Assembly (NCBI GenBank): GCA_946902875.1
Contig: OX336349.1
Span: 13,663,891-13,727,890, forward strand
DNA: 64,000 nucleotides
DNA from: Nematopogon swammerdamellus
Lineage: Eukaryota; Arthropoda; Insecta; Lepidoptera; Adelidae
Direction: 5' to 3'
The notes under the pieces were generated by a model, which was not told where the DNA came from, ran no database searches, and saw only the letters and a list, made by a program, of their open reading frames with translations. The translations under genes were made by a program, and so were the position numbers. Of this stretch, positions 1 to 10,473 are shown in pieces. Every line of letters begins with the position of its first letter. The first letter of the stretch is position 1.

Positions 1-1710
1 ATCAGTGAGGTTAGCGTTGGATAGTTAACATGCTGTCAACGAAGGCGCTGATGAACATAGATCTCTAAGTTTACCGGGTTGTAAAACTTAGACTCACTGA
101 GATAATTAGGAAAATATCCGTTTAATTACAAATAAATATTGAAGTGAATAGATTGTGCACAGAACGAGAGACTGGGAGGGGAAGCGGCTACTGGCGGAGA
201 ATTAGGGCATAAATCTTATACATCCGCGAATATCCGTAAAACAAATTGTGTGATCCAGAGGCGAGCGGGCGTGAACGATAAGTTTTAGCACATAATTTTC
301 TACATTATTTATTAAGTGCATGTAGCGTTGGTGTGCCCGTGCGGGCGAACGTAAGCAGGCGACTACGATCTCCGTGACCTAGACGAGCGTGTAATCGCTT
401 CAGGGCGGATCAGAGGTCACACTACAACTACTGGAACAACTCCGACGATATACCTACTTACATCCACCTGTTATTCCCACATACTCTCGCCAAGCGAAGC
501 CGACGGACTGGGAGCTGGCGTACATTCCTCGCGCCGTGTTGGGCGAGTCGGCCGATTGGCAAATTGTGTGAGAAGGCTTCGCATTTGCACGCCTAATCAC
601 GCAGACGCGAACTGTTAAGTCTACTTTTACTTCGACAATAAGCGGCGTGTGTAGGTTGTTTCAGGGGCCGACGCATTAAACCCGATAGACGTTGTGTTGC
701 CGCTATTAATTGCTTAGTGATTTGGCGAGAGTCTGACAATAATATTAATTATAATTTCCGTTTAATTAGCAGCCTAGTGAAGGCTACTTGTCAGTAGAAC
801 CATTAGGTTTCGCTGGTGACTGGCCGCTCGCTTGCATGCTGACGAGTCGGCAGAGAGGGGTCCAGAAACTATGCCCGTGCAAGTAATCTTCCGTTAAAGG
901 GAGTTCCTTCTGAACTGTAGAGTTTGGTTTATTAAAAGACTTCGACCTACCAGAGTCAAGGTGGCAGGCTCTCCCATTTCGCCCAGCTACGGGTAGCATT
1001 CTTAGATCCGCGAGTTAGTGTAGCAGAAACAGTCGTCATTATTGTCAACTTATTTTCAACTCAGTTTAGGAGCTAGCCAATCATTTAGAACCGCGGGCAG
1101 CCGTCGTTCGCCTGTCAATTTCTTCCACGAGTAGGGATGTCTCATAGGTCGTTTTAGGTAGATGGGCCACGAAACGATCACATTCAGCTAGTTCTCTCCG
1201 TAAATAAAGTAATTAACGAAAGATTGCGTAATCATAAATTTATCCTATTGCGGGTTGATCCCATACAGATGTGAGAGCGGGGCCGAAGGTGAACATTTCC
1301 GCGGTTTTCCTCCCCGTGGTGTGGCCCGGGAACATTTCCCGACTTAGTTAAGTCCATGTACTGTGCCGTTTGGTTATCAATTACTCTCAATCATTATTAG
1401 AATACATAATTAATATTTAGTCCATTAAGAAATACGGTATACACCTTTACGGTCGGGAAGTGGCTAATATAATCGCAAGTAAAGGGTTTGCAAATTGGTC
1501 CTACGCTAGACTTTCACGTGCCAAATGTAAAATTAGTTATAATGATAAATAAATCTACCGCGGACTATCTTTCCTAGCTGATATTAATATTGGCGAAGGT
1601 TAGGTATTGTCTCAGCAGTCGGTTTTTTTTTGTTTTATTTAATCAAATTTGTAGTACAACTTTTCTACTTGTCCAAAACTTGGATAGTAACTCTTTGGCA
1701 TGTTGTGTGT
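1..1710. other. unassigned flank, no gene seen
   Basis: No convincing exon, RNA gene or repeat boundary was recognised here. The stretch is mixed in base composition and could hold the promoter and first exon of the + strand gene at 2-4 kb, but I found no start codon followed by a hydrophobic leader and a good splice donor. Confidence 0.3.
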
Positions 1711-1926
1711 ACAGTCCGCGCGCGAGCTCCGAGGAATCGGTATTTGTGGAAATTAATTTATTATAGAATTTGTATAGAATTTTAATATTATACATTTGTA
1801 TAATATTACTTGCCTAGTATAGTATAATCATCACAATATGTGAATCTCCATAAAAATTCTATACAAATTCTATAATAAATTAATTTCCACAAATACCGAT
1901 TCTTCGGAGCTCGCGCGCGGACTGTA
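1711..1926. repeat. foldback element (216 bp hairpin)
   Basis: Arms of about 72 bp (1711-1782 and 1854-1925) are reverse complements with one mismatch seen. The ends read ACAGTCCGCGCGCGAGCTC and its complement. The loop is AT-rich and has no coding potential. It is probably a miniature inverted-repeat element; I cannot assign a superfamily because no target duplication is clear. Confidence 0.75.
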
Positions 1927-2000
1927 AGACTTTTCAACAGCAATCTTTCCTATTATTTAAGTGACCTAGTATTTTTACGTACACAACACCACCTCTATAC

Positions 2001-4131
2001 ATGCTGTTAGTCACGTTCTTGATTATGCCAAGTTACCATGCCAGTTGCATTGTCTGTGCACCTGAGTTTTCACCAAGCCTTACCAGCAATAATTATAGGG
2101 ATTTCTATGTAACAGTGATATACGCCGGTGCCAGCGGCCCCGCCAGCGACGGAGCAGCCGGCACGGGTTTCTACGGACCGCAGGGTGCCTTCGTGACGGG
2201 TATGCCTCCCATGCCGTCCGGTGCCGCAGCGGCGGACCCGACGGCGGCGGGAGGACCGGGAGGCGGAACAACTGCGACCGGGGGCGGCGGCACGGGAGAC
2301 GGGGCGCAGGGTGCTGCAAGTGAAAATGGTTCGTGTACTTTTTATTTTCGTTGGTGACTTGACTCTACAGCATTTCATTAGGACGAGACCTTACTCATTT
2401 TTGTAGAAGAAGTCCCACAACTAAACTACATAATCAGCGTACCCAGAAAGCGAAAGTAAAAAATACTACACTTCTGGCTTGTGTTTAAACCTTCTTTTCC
2501 AAAAACAATGTGTGTTATGATCCGGCTCCACAACCTGAAATTCAGACTCAATAGGTTATTTTTCTATCAATTGCCCAATTTTCCTCTAGTCGTCCGCTAT
2601 CACTGGTTCACGTAGCGTACATAGGTACGTAGGTTCAACGTCCAATAAATCGTAATCTACTCTTGTATCTGCTTACCCTGTTGCGAAACAAATGTTACCT
2701 TATGTTTGTACGTAATTCCAGTTTGTACGTATGAATTGACGTTGATATAAAGATATTTAAGTTACTTCGTAAATTCCAGACCAAGTTGCGGACGAGCCAG
2801 AAGAACCGGTAGATGGCCAAGCTGACGACGGAGCAGAGATAGAAGGATCTGGTGACGACCCAAGCATCCCTCCACCGGTTCCGGCTAAAAGAAGGGTAAC
2901 ACATCAAAAGCAGATGACTTATTAATTATTATTCACTGATATTAAATAGTATTATAACATAGTCCTTATGAAGTTGTATGTAGACGCTATTGTGCAATAT
3001 TTTTATTCGCAATTTCTGTGCTTGAAAATCGCACTCGAGCTAAAGTTATCCATAAATACGCAGACATTCTTATGGTGTTTCTTGAGACTAAGATCTGTCA
3101 TTGTTATTGTCGATCATTTGAAAGGGACATCTTCTAGATTTGTTATTATGCGAGTAGTCTTAGATAATGCCAGTTAGTTCGTAGAAATTACATCTATCAA
3201 AAATCTCCAGACGAGTAAGTTCTTTAACTCCGGACGCCATGCTTCGTTATGCTTTTGGTGCTTGCTATTGTTTTAGTGTCTGGATGAGGATAGCGGTTGT
3301 CGATACTTTCAGAGGGGTCGGCAGTGGAAGCGTTGGAGTCCGTACGCGCAGCATTATATTAAACATCAAGGAAACCGCAGGCCTAATTACTACTACGGCT
3401 ATGGAAACTATGGCGTCGGACTTTTTGGGTACGGCCGACTACGGTGCGGCGACCGTATCACAGTGGCTTGTGACAATGATAACTTTATTGCGGTAAGTAT
3501 TTTAAGGTGCATAGAAATATTTGGGATAAAAGCTTAATCATTGTTCCGAGAAATAAGAATTAAATAGGTACCATCTTGGTTTTGAGGCTGATCAGTGCAT
3601 CATAATTTTGAGCACGAATTGCCCAAAGTTTCACATCATATTTAAAGCTGTGGGTATCTCTCTTTAACTTACGGGTGGCTGAGTGGGGCTAGTCCGAATT
3701 AGTAGGGACTCGATACCTCACACTAAAGGTAGACCGGTCGAAAGACAATGCAAAATAGTTTGTCAAGGGATTGTTTCTGCAGGGAAATGGTGTAATGAAC
3801 TGACATCACCAATTTACCAGATCATGTAGCCAACCACCTAAAGATTAAAATTAATTAATCTTAAATTCTAAACATAGATTAGAACCGGAACTATGACCAG
3901 CATAAAGATAACCATATATTTCAGGGTGGTCCATACGGTCCCGGGGTGTGCGACCCACACCACTGCGGCGCCAGCTTCTGTCCGGACACATTGCCGGCTG
4001 ACTGCCGCGTGGAGACCACGGCCGTACCTTTCGCAATCTCCTTCAATTTTGGCCCTCCCGTGCGCAAGGGCAACCCGGAGGACAACATAGGCGCGTGTCT
4101 GAGGTTCCAGCAGATGCCCTGTGACGCGTGA
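2001..4131 (+). CDS. four-exon gene, uncharacterised cysteine-rich precursor
   Basis: I do not recognise this protein. Coding exons with matching phases are 2116-2319 (or from ATG 2001), 2780-2895, 3313-3492 and 3925-4131 (TGA). Acceptors end in AACAG, TCCAG, TTCAG and TTCAG; donors are GTGAAA, GTAACA and GTAAGT. With ATG 2001 the product is 273 residues: a Gly/Ala/Pro-rich part (about 40-106), an acidic part (108-137), a basic run AKRRRGR (142-148) that looks like a proprotein convertase site, a Tyr/Gly patch NYYYGYGNYG, then a C-terminal part with eight cysteines and motifs LRCGD and CDPHHC. This suggests a secreted precursor matured to a disulfide-rich C-terminal domain (inference). The start is uncertain: 2001 is in frame and open, but the acceptor at 2113-2115 allows an upstream first exon instead. 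The last exon is followed by decayed duplicates. Confidence 0.7.
2116..2319 (+). CDS. exon: Gly/Ala-rich segment of the cysteine-rich precursor
   Basis: The exon has two leading bases, 67 codons and one trailing base before GTGAAA. It encodes repeated Gly, Ala, Pro and Thr. Its trailing base joins to the two leading bases of the exon at 2780, giving Asn. The reading stays open back to ATG 2001, so the 5' edge is not certain. Confidence 0.6.
2780..2895 (+). CDS. exon: acidic linker and basic cleavage-type site
   Basis: The exon has two leading bases and 38 codons, ends in phase 0 before GTAACA and follows the acceptor AATTCCAG. The residues are rich in Asp/Glu, then Pro, ending PVPAKRR. The next exon begins RGRQWKRW, so the junction creates a strongly basic site. 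Confidence 0.65.
3313..3492 (+). CDS. exon: Tyr/Gly patch and first cysteines
   Basis: Sixty codons in phase 0 at both ends lie between CTTTCAG and GTAAGT. The frame encodes a basic/aromatic start, then a Tyr/Gly-rich run and RLRCGDRITVACDND. The other frames are also partly open, but only this one fits both neighbours. Confidence 0.7.
3925..4131 (+). CDS. terminal exon: cysteine-rich domain
   Basis: Sixty-eight codons and a TGA stop follow the acceptor ATATTTCAG. Six cysteines are present, including CDPHHC and a final MPCDA. The segment from GNPEDNIGAC to the end is the part repeated in decayed form just downstream, which supports its identity as a conserved unit. Confidence 0.75.
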   Translation, partial: GGPYGPGVCDPHHCGASFCPDTLPADCRVETTAVPFAISFNFGPPVRKGNPEDNIGACLRFQQMPCDA

Positions 4132-4690
4132 TGTTAGAACAAACGTTACGAAGAGACGAAAAGACACGTCCCTCAAGTCATCTCCTGTCCTATGACTCGT
4201 GATAGTGTAGGCAGCTGCCACCTGGCGCTAATCGTGCTACCCCTCGTCGACAACTTCAATTCAGGTGACCTTTCCGTGGGCTAGGACAACCCAAAAGACA
4301 ACATAGCCGTGCGTCTGAGGTTTGGGCAGATGCCTACGACGTGTGATCTTGAAAATCACATGACAGCTTCGTGGTGACTACTGGCGTGCATCTCCTCACC
4401 TATGACCGGTGACGTCTGCAGTTATACTACGGGACACTTGGCAATTATCGCGGTTACATTCGTGGACGCCTTCAATGCAATGTCGGTAGCCTTACAGTGC
4501 GTAAAAGGAGGACAGTTTTTTCGATTAGCTTGCGCTCTTAACGACCTTGGGGACGTCTGATTTTCATGGCCGGAAAGTCGGCAATTTTGGGAACAACTTA
4601 GAGGAGTGTATGATGTTCGCCAGCATCATGTCTTGTGAAAGTGAGGTCGGCATCTACCTATAATATGGCGGCTGCTGCCTGGTGACTACC
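4132..4690 (+). pseudogene. decayed tandem copies of the terminal exon
   Basis: At 4250-4360 the sequence follows the end of the preceding exon closely (TTCAAT, GACAACATAG, GCGTCTGAGGTTT, CAGATGCC), but an in-frame TAG lies in the middle and the GAC cysteine is lost. A second, poorer copy lies near 4460-4560. A third at 4580-4660 still reads GNFGNNLEECMMF and MSCE, matching the GNPEDNIGACLRF and MPCD of the live exon, then stops at TAA. Spacer motifs such as CATCTCC(T/C)...CCTATGAC recur between copies. The pattern is tandem duplication of the last exon with its flank, followed by decay. A remaining alternative 3' exon cannot be ruled out for the third copy. Confidence 0.6.
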
Positions 4691-5177
4691 GCTATACCTT
4701 TATTCGTCTGACATTGACTAGAAAACTATTTCAGGGGGTGCTTGAGTATTTATATTGACTGTTTTGAATAGGTAGTTGGTAAAATGTTCCTCGTCCCCTT
4801 TGATTACCCTCGATGACCTTACAGATGAACAGATGAACTAGCAATCTGATATTCATGCATTTAGAAGGAAAGACAGTCGAAGATACGTTAGCGTTAGAAT
4901 ACATAATACGTACATTCGAACTTTTTCTCGAATTTATTTTCATATCAGTCCTAGTGAAACTTTTTACAATAGGTAACGTAGGAACTTTAATTGTGAAATT
5001 AGAATAGAACGTGAAGTGATAGACTGAATTAGGGGAAGTTTAGTTATGACCGAATATCGTGCATTTATTTAATTAAATTGTGTAAAAATGCCAATCTGTA
5101 AATATATTGATCTTTAATACAAATTGATTGTTATCATTTATACATGTAAGTAATTTTACCTTTTATTCAAAGAATCC
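4691..5177. other. AT-rich intergenic DNA
   Basis: No exon or repeat boundary was recognised. The short frames here lack splice sites and codon bias. Confidence 0.3.
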
Positions 5178-5401
5178 TTTACCTTTAATAAAATCCAACG
5201 TCTGCTTTCTGTCTGTCTGTCTGTATGTCTGTCTGTCCGCTTATAACTTGAGAACCACTGAACCGATTTTAATATAGTTTGCTTCTACGGATAGCTTGGT
5301 TCTTCCCATCAATTATAGGCTACTTTTCATCACGTTAAATGCCTTATGAGGTTAGCAGAGAAGTCAAATATGAGAGCGGGCGGAGCCGCGGGCACAGCTA
5401 G
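5178..5401 (+). mobile_element. Helitron-like nonautonomous element
   Basis: The 3' end carries a GC-rich hairpin (GGCGGAGCCGCGGGC) followed by CTAG and a T, the usual 3' form for Helitrons and the commonest short Helitron type in Lepidoptera. A (TGTC)n run lies near the start. The 5' boundary is approximate, near TAATAAAATCC. Confidence 0.5.
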
Positions 5402-5402
5402 T

Positions 5403-6465
5403 AGTGTATAAAAATGTACGCTAGCTGGTCTCTACTACTGATCATTTGAGATGGTACATAGTAACAACTGACTGAGTCATAGAGACTGAATAATAGCACG
5501 CGCGACGCGGGGAGCAGCGACTATCCAAACTCTTTAGACTGAATATTTACTTAGGAGGTGGTTTTCCACGGGGTTTTCAATAACATATATTTCTTTACCA
5601 CTGGCACTGGTGTATCGAGCCTAAACCTAACTAGAAAAATCGTTCCTAGCATTTGAGGAAGAAAGATAAAACAAAGTAACTAATCGAATGAAGCTTATCA
5701 GTCCGAGTGATTATCCCCTCGGCTCCGGGAACAATTCGGAGCAGAGCCGTCTTCCTCGGTTAATTCCACCTGTCAGGAAACCTTTCTTTTTGCTCTTCGC
5801 GAGAAGATTGATCGGTTTCCTAGCACGCTCCGATATTTTCTTAGGGAACGTTTTAAATTAATCAGTCTCTTGGCAGCATTTAGGCGTTAGCGGTTGCGCT
5901 TCGAACATTTGAAGTTCGATAATAGTTATATAGAAATACTTTTAGTCGAAAAAAACTAAACTGAAATAGAAAATACTTTTAGTTAAGAATTCAAAAGAAT
6001 ACGGGGCATCAAGTTTTCTTACTTGTGGACGTTTCGTTATCGACAAGCGTGTTATGAGCCGTCGCGATCGTCGTCGGATGTAAAATTATGTTGTGTAGGT
6101 AAGTACAGTTACCTATAACACGGACGTACCTTTATTTTTAAGGCCCTGTCAACCCTATTCACCCGTACTCCTCTTTCAAGGCGCCGCTTTCGCTGGTTGG
6201 AGCAGGATGCAACTAAATCAATCAATTTTAGCGCAAGCGAAAATATGGTTATTTTATTTTTTTATTCCAAAACTATTGATCGGAACAAAAAAGTAAAAAG
6301 CTACGAATTTAGATATACAGGGTGTTCGGCACATCGACCGACAAAATTTTTTTGTAGGTGAGTGGAGTCATTTGCCAGGTTTTGACCCATGATACCTTTT
6401 GTCAGGTGTCACGTGGTATCGAGATACGATTTGTTTTTCTTTATTTTTGAAAATTACCAAAGTCT
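5403..6465. other. no gene; ends in ACAGGGTGTTCGG-type repeat
   Basis: No exon is supported. From about 6317 the text TACAGGGTGTTCGGCACATC resembles the start of a dispersed element, but I did not find its other end. Confidence 0.25.
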
Positions 6466-6469
6466 CAGC

Positions 6470-6613
6470 TTTAAACTTACCAAAGTGGCTCTCAGCGCCA
6501 CAAAACATGAGAGCCACTTACCAAAGTGGCTCTCAGCGCCACAAAACATGAGAGCCACTTACCAAAGTGTCTCCCAAAGATTCCGCTGTCAGAATTTACA
6601 AGAATAGACCTGC
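6470..6613. repeat. 41-bp direct repeat and half of a hairpin family
   Basis: A 41-bp unit (ACCAAAGTGGCTCTCAGCG...) occurs twice in tandem, then the text runs into ATTCCGCTGTCAGAATTTAC and TAGACCTGC. The same parts form the perfect hairpin at 8845-8974, so this is a rearranged relative with one arm missing. Confidence 0.6.
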
Positions 6614-6929
6614 TGAACGACAACACGGGCACTTTGTAACAGGGTCACCTTATCGGTGGTCGCTTCACTTATTGAGAGCGTTTTCAGGAGCATTTTAAAA
6701 TTTAGAACATGTAACGGTCGCGCGGGCACTGTTCGATTCCAATCCAACTGCTTCGCTTCCATGGTTTATGTTTAGAATCTTGCAAATTATCCCTAATTTT
6801 GGCCACACGGTGAATGATTAAGTTTTTTTTACTTTCTAATTTGTCCCCAAAACTTACCCTCAAAATCGAAATTGTTTGATTTGCGCTATATGTCCGTGAT
6901 TGGGTCATCATTCATCAATCAAACTATAA

Positions 6930-7066
6930 ATATGTACCAAATTTAAACTTTTTTGGTCCAGTACATTCGGAGAAAGTAGGCTGAGACAGACGAACAGACA
7001 GACATACACAAGAGCGATCCTATATGGGTTCCGTTTATTCTTCTTCTGAGGTACGGAACACTAAAA
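6930..7066 (+). mobile_element. retroposon 3' end (GGTTCCGT...TACGGAACAC)
   Basis: The text GACAGACGAACAGACAGAC, then GGTTCCGTTTATTC and GAGGTACGGAACAC, is the typical 3' end of a widespread lepidopteran retroposon. A longer relative lies at 60590-60800. The frame at 7024-7221 begins inside it and is not treated as a gene. Confidence 0.4.
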
Positions 7067-7787
7067 AGCAAAAAGAAGAATATGAATATTTTGCATTGCA
7101 GACACAAAAGGGGTTATTCGTCCTACACGAACATTCCAAATATTATTCAGTGGAAGAAATTGTTACAGACGTCTCTTCAGTTATTTACTCGCCAGCGGAG
7201 GCTTCGACTCTCGCTTGCTAATTTGAATTAAATGAAGTTGCTGAAAATAGTGAATCATATATTTTGTCAATCATCAATTCATCATCCACATTCCTGACGC
7301 CTCTCGTTGACTTACATGTAAAATTTCGAGTTTCGTTGAGTCGAAATTTCGAATAACCTATATTACATTCAGACCTAGCCTACATTTTAGGCTAAATCGG
7401 TGCACTAGACAGTTAGTTCAATTCACCTTGTATGTACTTTATTTATATTCCACCACCGGAATCGGCTTCATCAATGACAATTTTAATATTCTGGCCTCAA
7501 ACTGGCGGTGAATAATTTTGAAAAACTCTGAAATACAAATTAAAACATTTCTTTGTTCTCCTAAAAACAGAAATGGCGTACTAATTCAACCAGATCGCAA
7601 GAGACTGAACATGGAAATTAAATTAACGAAGATAATAAGATAATTCGTGTTTTGTTTGACACTTTCAGCCGGTTTCAGCCCACTGTCCTGCGGATTTAGG
7701 GTTTCGTAGCTCTAGAATGTTGTACTTAAGCGAAATCAAACTGTGAAGGTCTCTTCCCATTAATTAGCATTGAATATGTATACTTAC

Positions 7788-7959
7788 GGCTATGAAAATA
7801 GTTTCTAAATAGTAGAAAATAGGGTGTTTTCTGTCCGGTCCAACGTAGCCGGCATATCCAAGGGGAAGCTCAGACGTGGCATCTAGTTGCAACGGAAACA
7901 TGGCGTGATTGTCCGGCAGCCAGTTTACGAACAATTCGCGAGTGTTACTGTTACCGTAA
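7788..7959 (-). CDS. orphan internal exon, chemoreceptor-like
   Basis: This is a well-formed exon: the acceptor GCGTTTCAG at the high end and the donor GTAAGT at the low end enclose 172 bases with one leading base and phase 0 at the exit. It encodes 57 residues including FVNWLPDN, DATSELPLGYAGYVGPDRKH and FYYLETIFIA. The arrangement, with a polar LP/FP stretch followed by an aromatic, hydrophobic helix start, resembles the second extracellular loop and following helix of insect odorant receptors (a weak family inference). I found no partner exons near it, so it may be a relic or part of a gene whose other exons I missed. Confidence 0.4.
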
Positions 7960-8104
7960 CTGAAACGCAATTAAACTATGAATTTTACAATTATAAACAG
8001 TCATATTTTTAACAAATAAGAAGGTCTTAAATGCTAATGTTTTTAAGTTTACTCTGTTAATATCCATTTTTAAGTTGTTTCCGGATTAACAGTAGGTGTA
8101 CTAC

Positions 8105-8269
8105 AGACTTACATAAGTCGACTTTTCGCCCGCTACGTCACGGGCTTCTTTGTACCAGACGTTTGACGTCTGGTACAACAGACACCAGACGTCAGCCGGC
8201 TCCAGGAACTCCCGCAGTTCCTGAAGAAGTCCGTGACGTAGCGGGCGAAACGTCGAATTATGTAAGTCT
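8105..8269. repeat. nested hairpin element
   Basis: Arms of about 46 bp (AGACTTACATAAGTCGAC... and its near complement ending ...TATGTAAGTCT) enclose a second hairpin, GTACCAGAC...GTCTGGTAC at 8152-8176. The open frame on the - strand across it is a by-product. Confidence 0.65.
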
Positions 8270-8511
8270 TTAGTACACCTACTGTCCGGAAACTTACAAT
8301 TGAATAGGTCATAAATGGTATGGCAAAAGACGACATTATAAGGTATAGTTCTCGTCTTCGCTTCGGGGCAAAACATTATATAACCATTCTCAGATGTGCC
8401 TGAAAGGTGAATGAAAACACCATGTGAAATTACACTGCGCGCCGGATAGATTTTCCGCTTTGTTAGTTAGGTAGGAATATTCCGAGTCGTCTGATGCAAA
8501 TTTCGTAAGTC

Positions 8512-8815
8512 GGTTTTTTGACGTGATAACGTCTTATAAATTGATGAACACTGGCTGCACGCACGAATATCACGTCACGTTCCATCTGAGCCTGTGTGTG
8601 CAAGCAAGAGCGCGTAACAAGCGATAGAGAGGCACAATCGGCCCAAGCGTCGGCTTGTAAAAGTACCAGGGCCGCAGAAATTAAAACGAGGTTACTCGTA
8701 CCCTATTATCTGGCCGGTCGGAAAATATTTCAAATTTAGAATATTCATGAAACAAGGGTTGTATTACGTTATCACGTAAAACTATCGTCCGTAAACCGAC
8801 TTTACAAACAACCAT
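8512..8815 (-). mobile_element. dispersed repeat, family also at 53.2 and 56.8 kb
   Basis: One end has GTCGGTTTTTTGACGTGATA and ATAAATTGATGA. The other has ACTATCGTCCGTAAACCGAC. Both match the elements at 53223-53690 and 56811-57245 in reverse. The interior differs, so this is a separate subfamily or an internally replaced copy. Confidence 0.5.
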
Positions 8816-8844
8816 TTTTTTTTTTTCAAATACAGCACAGAACA

Positions 8845-8974
8845 GCAGGTCTATTCTTGTAAATTCTGACAGCGGAATCAGCGCTGTTGTGGCGCTGAGA
8901 GCCACTTACCAAAGTGTCTCTCAGCGCCACATCAGCGCTGATTCCGCTGTCAGAATTTACAAGAATAGACCTGC
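8845..8974. repeat. near-perfect 130-bp palindrome
   Basis: GCAGGTCTATTCTTGTAAAT at the left is exactly complemented at the right, and pairing continues through ATTCTGACAGCGGAATCAGCG and GTGGCGCTGAGAG to a small loop near 8903-8920. It shares sequence with 6470-6613. Confidence 0.75.
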
Positions 8975-9351
8975 AGCTGCTGCGCGTCGCTTCCCTGTTC
9001 TGTGAAATACAGTATATAAAGAGTATATATTTTTTTTATTTTTCTGTAAACTAGCTCAAATGCGATGCGAGCAACTTGCTTGTACCCGTCGCGTCGTCGC
9101 GCGTCGCCCGCCTCCACTCAATCAGCTTCGGTTGTTTGTGAAGCAAATATAAATGGCGGAAAGCTTCGAATGCGGAATAATTAATTAGGTCTATTTGTAA
9201 GGATCTGTCTCATTTGCTCGCCCTTGCCGGAGCACTGCTGTAATAGGAAGCTCCTTTGGGAGACTGATCTGAATTTTTTCAAAAAGCAAACAGGAATAAT
9301 ATCCGGAATAAACAAGGAATAAACAAAACCACGATAACGGCAAAGTTTATT

Positions 9352-9672
9352 TTTATTTTTATGGAAACTGACACGGTTGGCTACATCACCTACAACATCC
9401 GTGATATCAGCCCATAACACCGGGTGAACTTGGTGCCATGTTAGTGCTTCCCTTCGGTCGTGCCGGCTACACTGAACTGGACGGAAAACACAAACTATTT
9501 ACATAGCCGTTTCGACCGACCGTTTCAGTGCGGTGGTACCAGCCCGGGCGGGTTAAACCCTACCACCTAGTAATATAAGAAGGGAGTCATATCCCTTAGT
9601 CGCCTTTTACAACATACACGGGGAGAGATGCAGTGGGGCCATTCTTTTAAAGTACCGGCCCCATACGGTACA
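9352..9672 (-). mobile_element. retroposon family A copy
   Basis: This is the reference copy of a family seen about ten times here. On the - strand it ends GTCAGTTTCCATAAAAA. Diagnostic blocks are TGAACTGGACGGAAAAC, TTCGACCGACC, TGCGGTGGTACC and CCTACCACCTAGTAA. At the high end it runs into TTTTACAACATACACGGGGA, a block shared with family B. Confidence 0.65.
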
Positions 9673-9779
9673 ATATCAAGTGACGTAACGTGACAGTTAA
9701 AAATATGTTAGATGATTTTGTCAATAAACGAGCAATAGGTTATAGTTCCGTTAGTCTGTCAGTAAGTTAGCGCGTAAGC

Positions 9780-10045
9780 ATTCACTCCACTGCTGGACAT
9801 ACGCCTCTACAATTTTCCTCCAGTCCTTCAGCTTTCCACCAACTTGATTTCGTGGTCCCACCTGACGGGTGGTCTTCCCACACTCCGTTTTCTCGTCCAT
9901 GGCCGCCAGTGTAGGACACGATTACTTCAACGATAGTCGTCTCTTAGGCTGACGTGACCAGCCCACTGCCACTTGAGCTTAGCCGCCTGTCCAATATCGA
10001 CTACTTTGGTGCGTCGGCGGATGGCCTCATTCATTACGCAGCATA
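9780..10045 (-). pseudogene. non-LTR retrotransposon, C-terminal coding fragment
   Basis: In the - strand frames the text reads KVVDIGQAAKLKWQWAGHVS, then RSVGRPPVRW and finally EAYVQQWSE, the familiar end of a lepidopteran non-LTR (probably RTE-type) polymerase frame. Several stops and shifts break it. A relative of the last 80 bp lies at 11700-11785. Confidence 0.65.
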
Positions 10046-10155
10046 TCACGTCGTTAAACAAATATTATTTAGATTTTATAATTAAAAAAAAATAATAAAG
10101 TGCCAAATGCCAATATCGTGAGATACATTGTGGGGACTTACATACAATTAGTTGT

Positions 10156-10465
10156 TTTTTTTTTGAACTGACACGGTTGTCTACATCCTACAACATCCGT
10201 GATGTCAGTCCATAATACCGGGTGAACTAGGTGCCATGTCAGTGCTTCCCTTCATTTCATGTCGGCTACACTGAACTGGGCGGGAAATACGAACTATTTA
10301 CGTAGCCGTTTCGATCGACGTTTCGCTCAGTGCGGTGGTACCAACCCGGCCGGGATAAACCCTACCACCTAGTAAGGTAAGAAGGGAAGGGACTGACAGT
10401 TTAACGTGGAATCCGAACCACGGTCAGCCTCCAACGGTCGAGCGGTCACCCAACCAAGTACTGTT
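10156..10465 (-). mobile_element. retroposon family A copy
   Basis: It begins with T8 and GAACTGACACGGTTGTC and has the same blocks as the copy at 9352, including TGAACTGGGCGGGAAATAC. Past the family A end it continues into AATCCGAACCACGGTCAGCC, the tRNA-like tail seen three times at 14405-14790. Confidence 0.6.
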
Positions 10466-10473
10466 GTATAATT

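Noticed and set aside
2070..2378. - strand frames over the first exon of the cysteine-rich gene.
   Set aside because: They are GC-rich complements of the Gly/Ala-coding exon, without splice context.
7440..7545. - strand stretch after GTATTTCAG considered as the next exon of the chemoreceptor-like gene.
   Set aside because: In the phase set by the 7788-7959 exon it reaches a stop after 14 codons, and its open frame does not resemble a receptor.
8101..8376. 91-codon - strand frame.
   Set aside because: It runs through the nested hairpin element and has no independent support.
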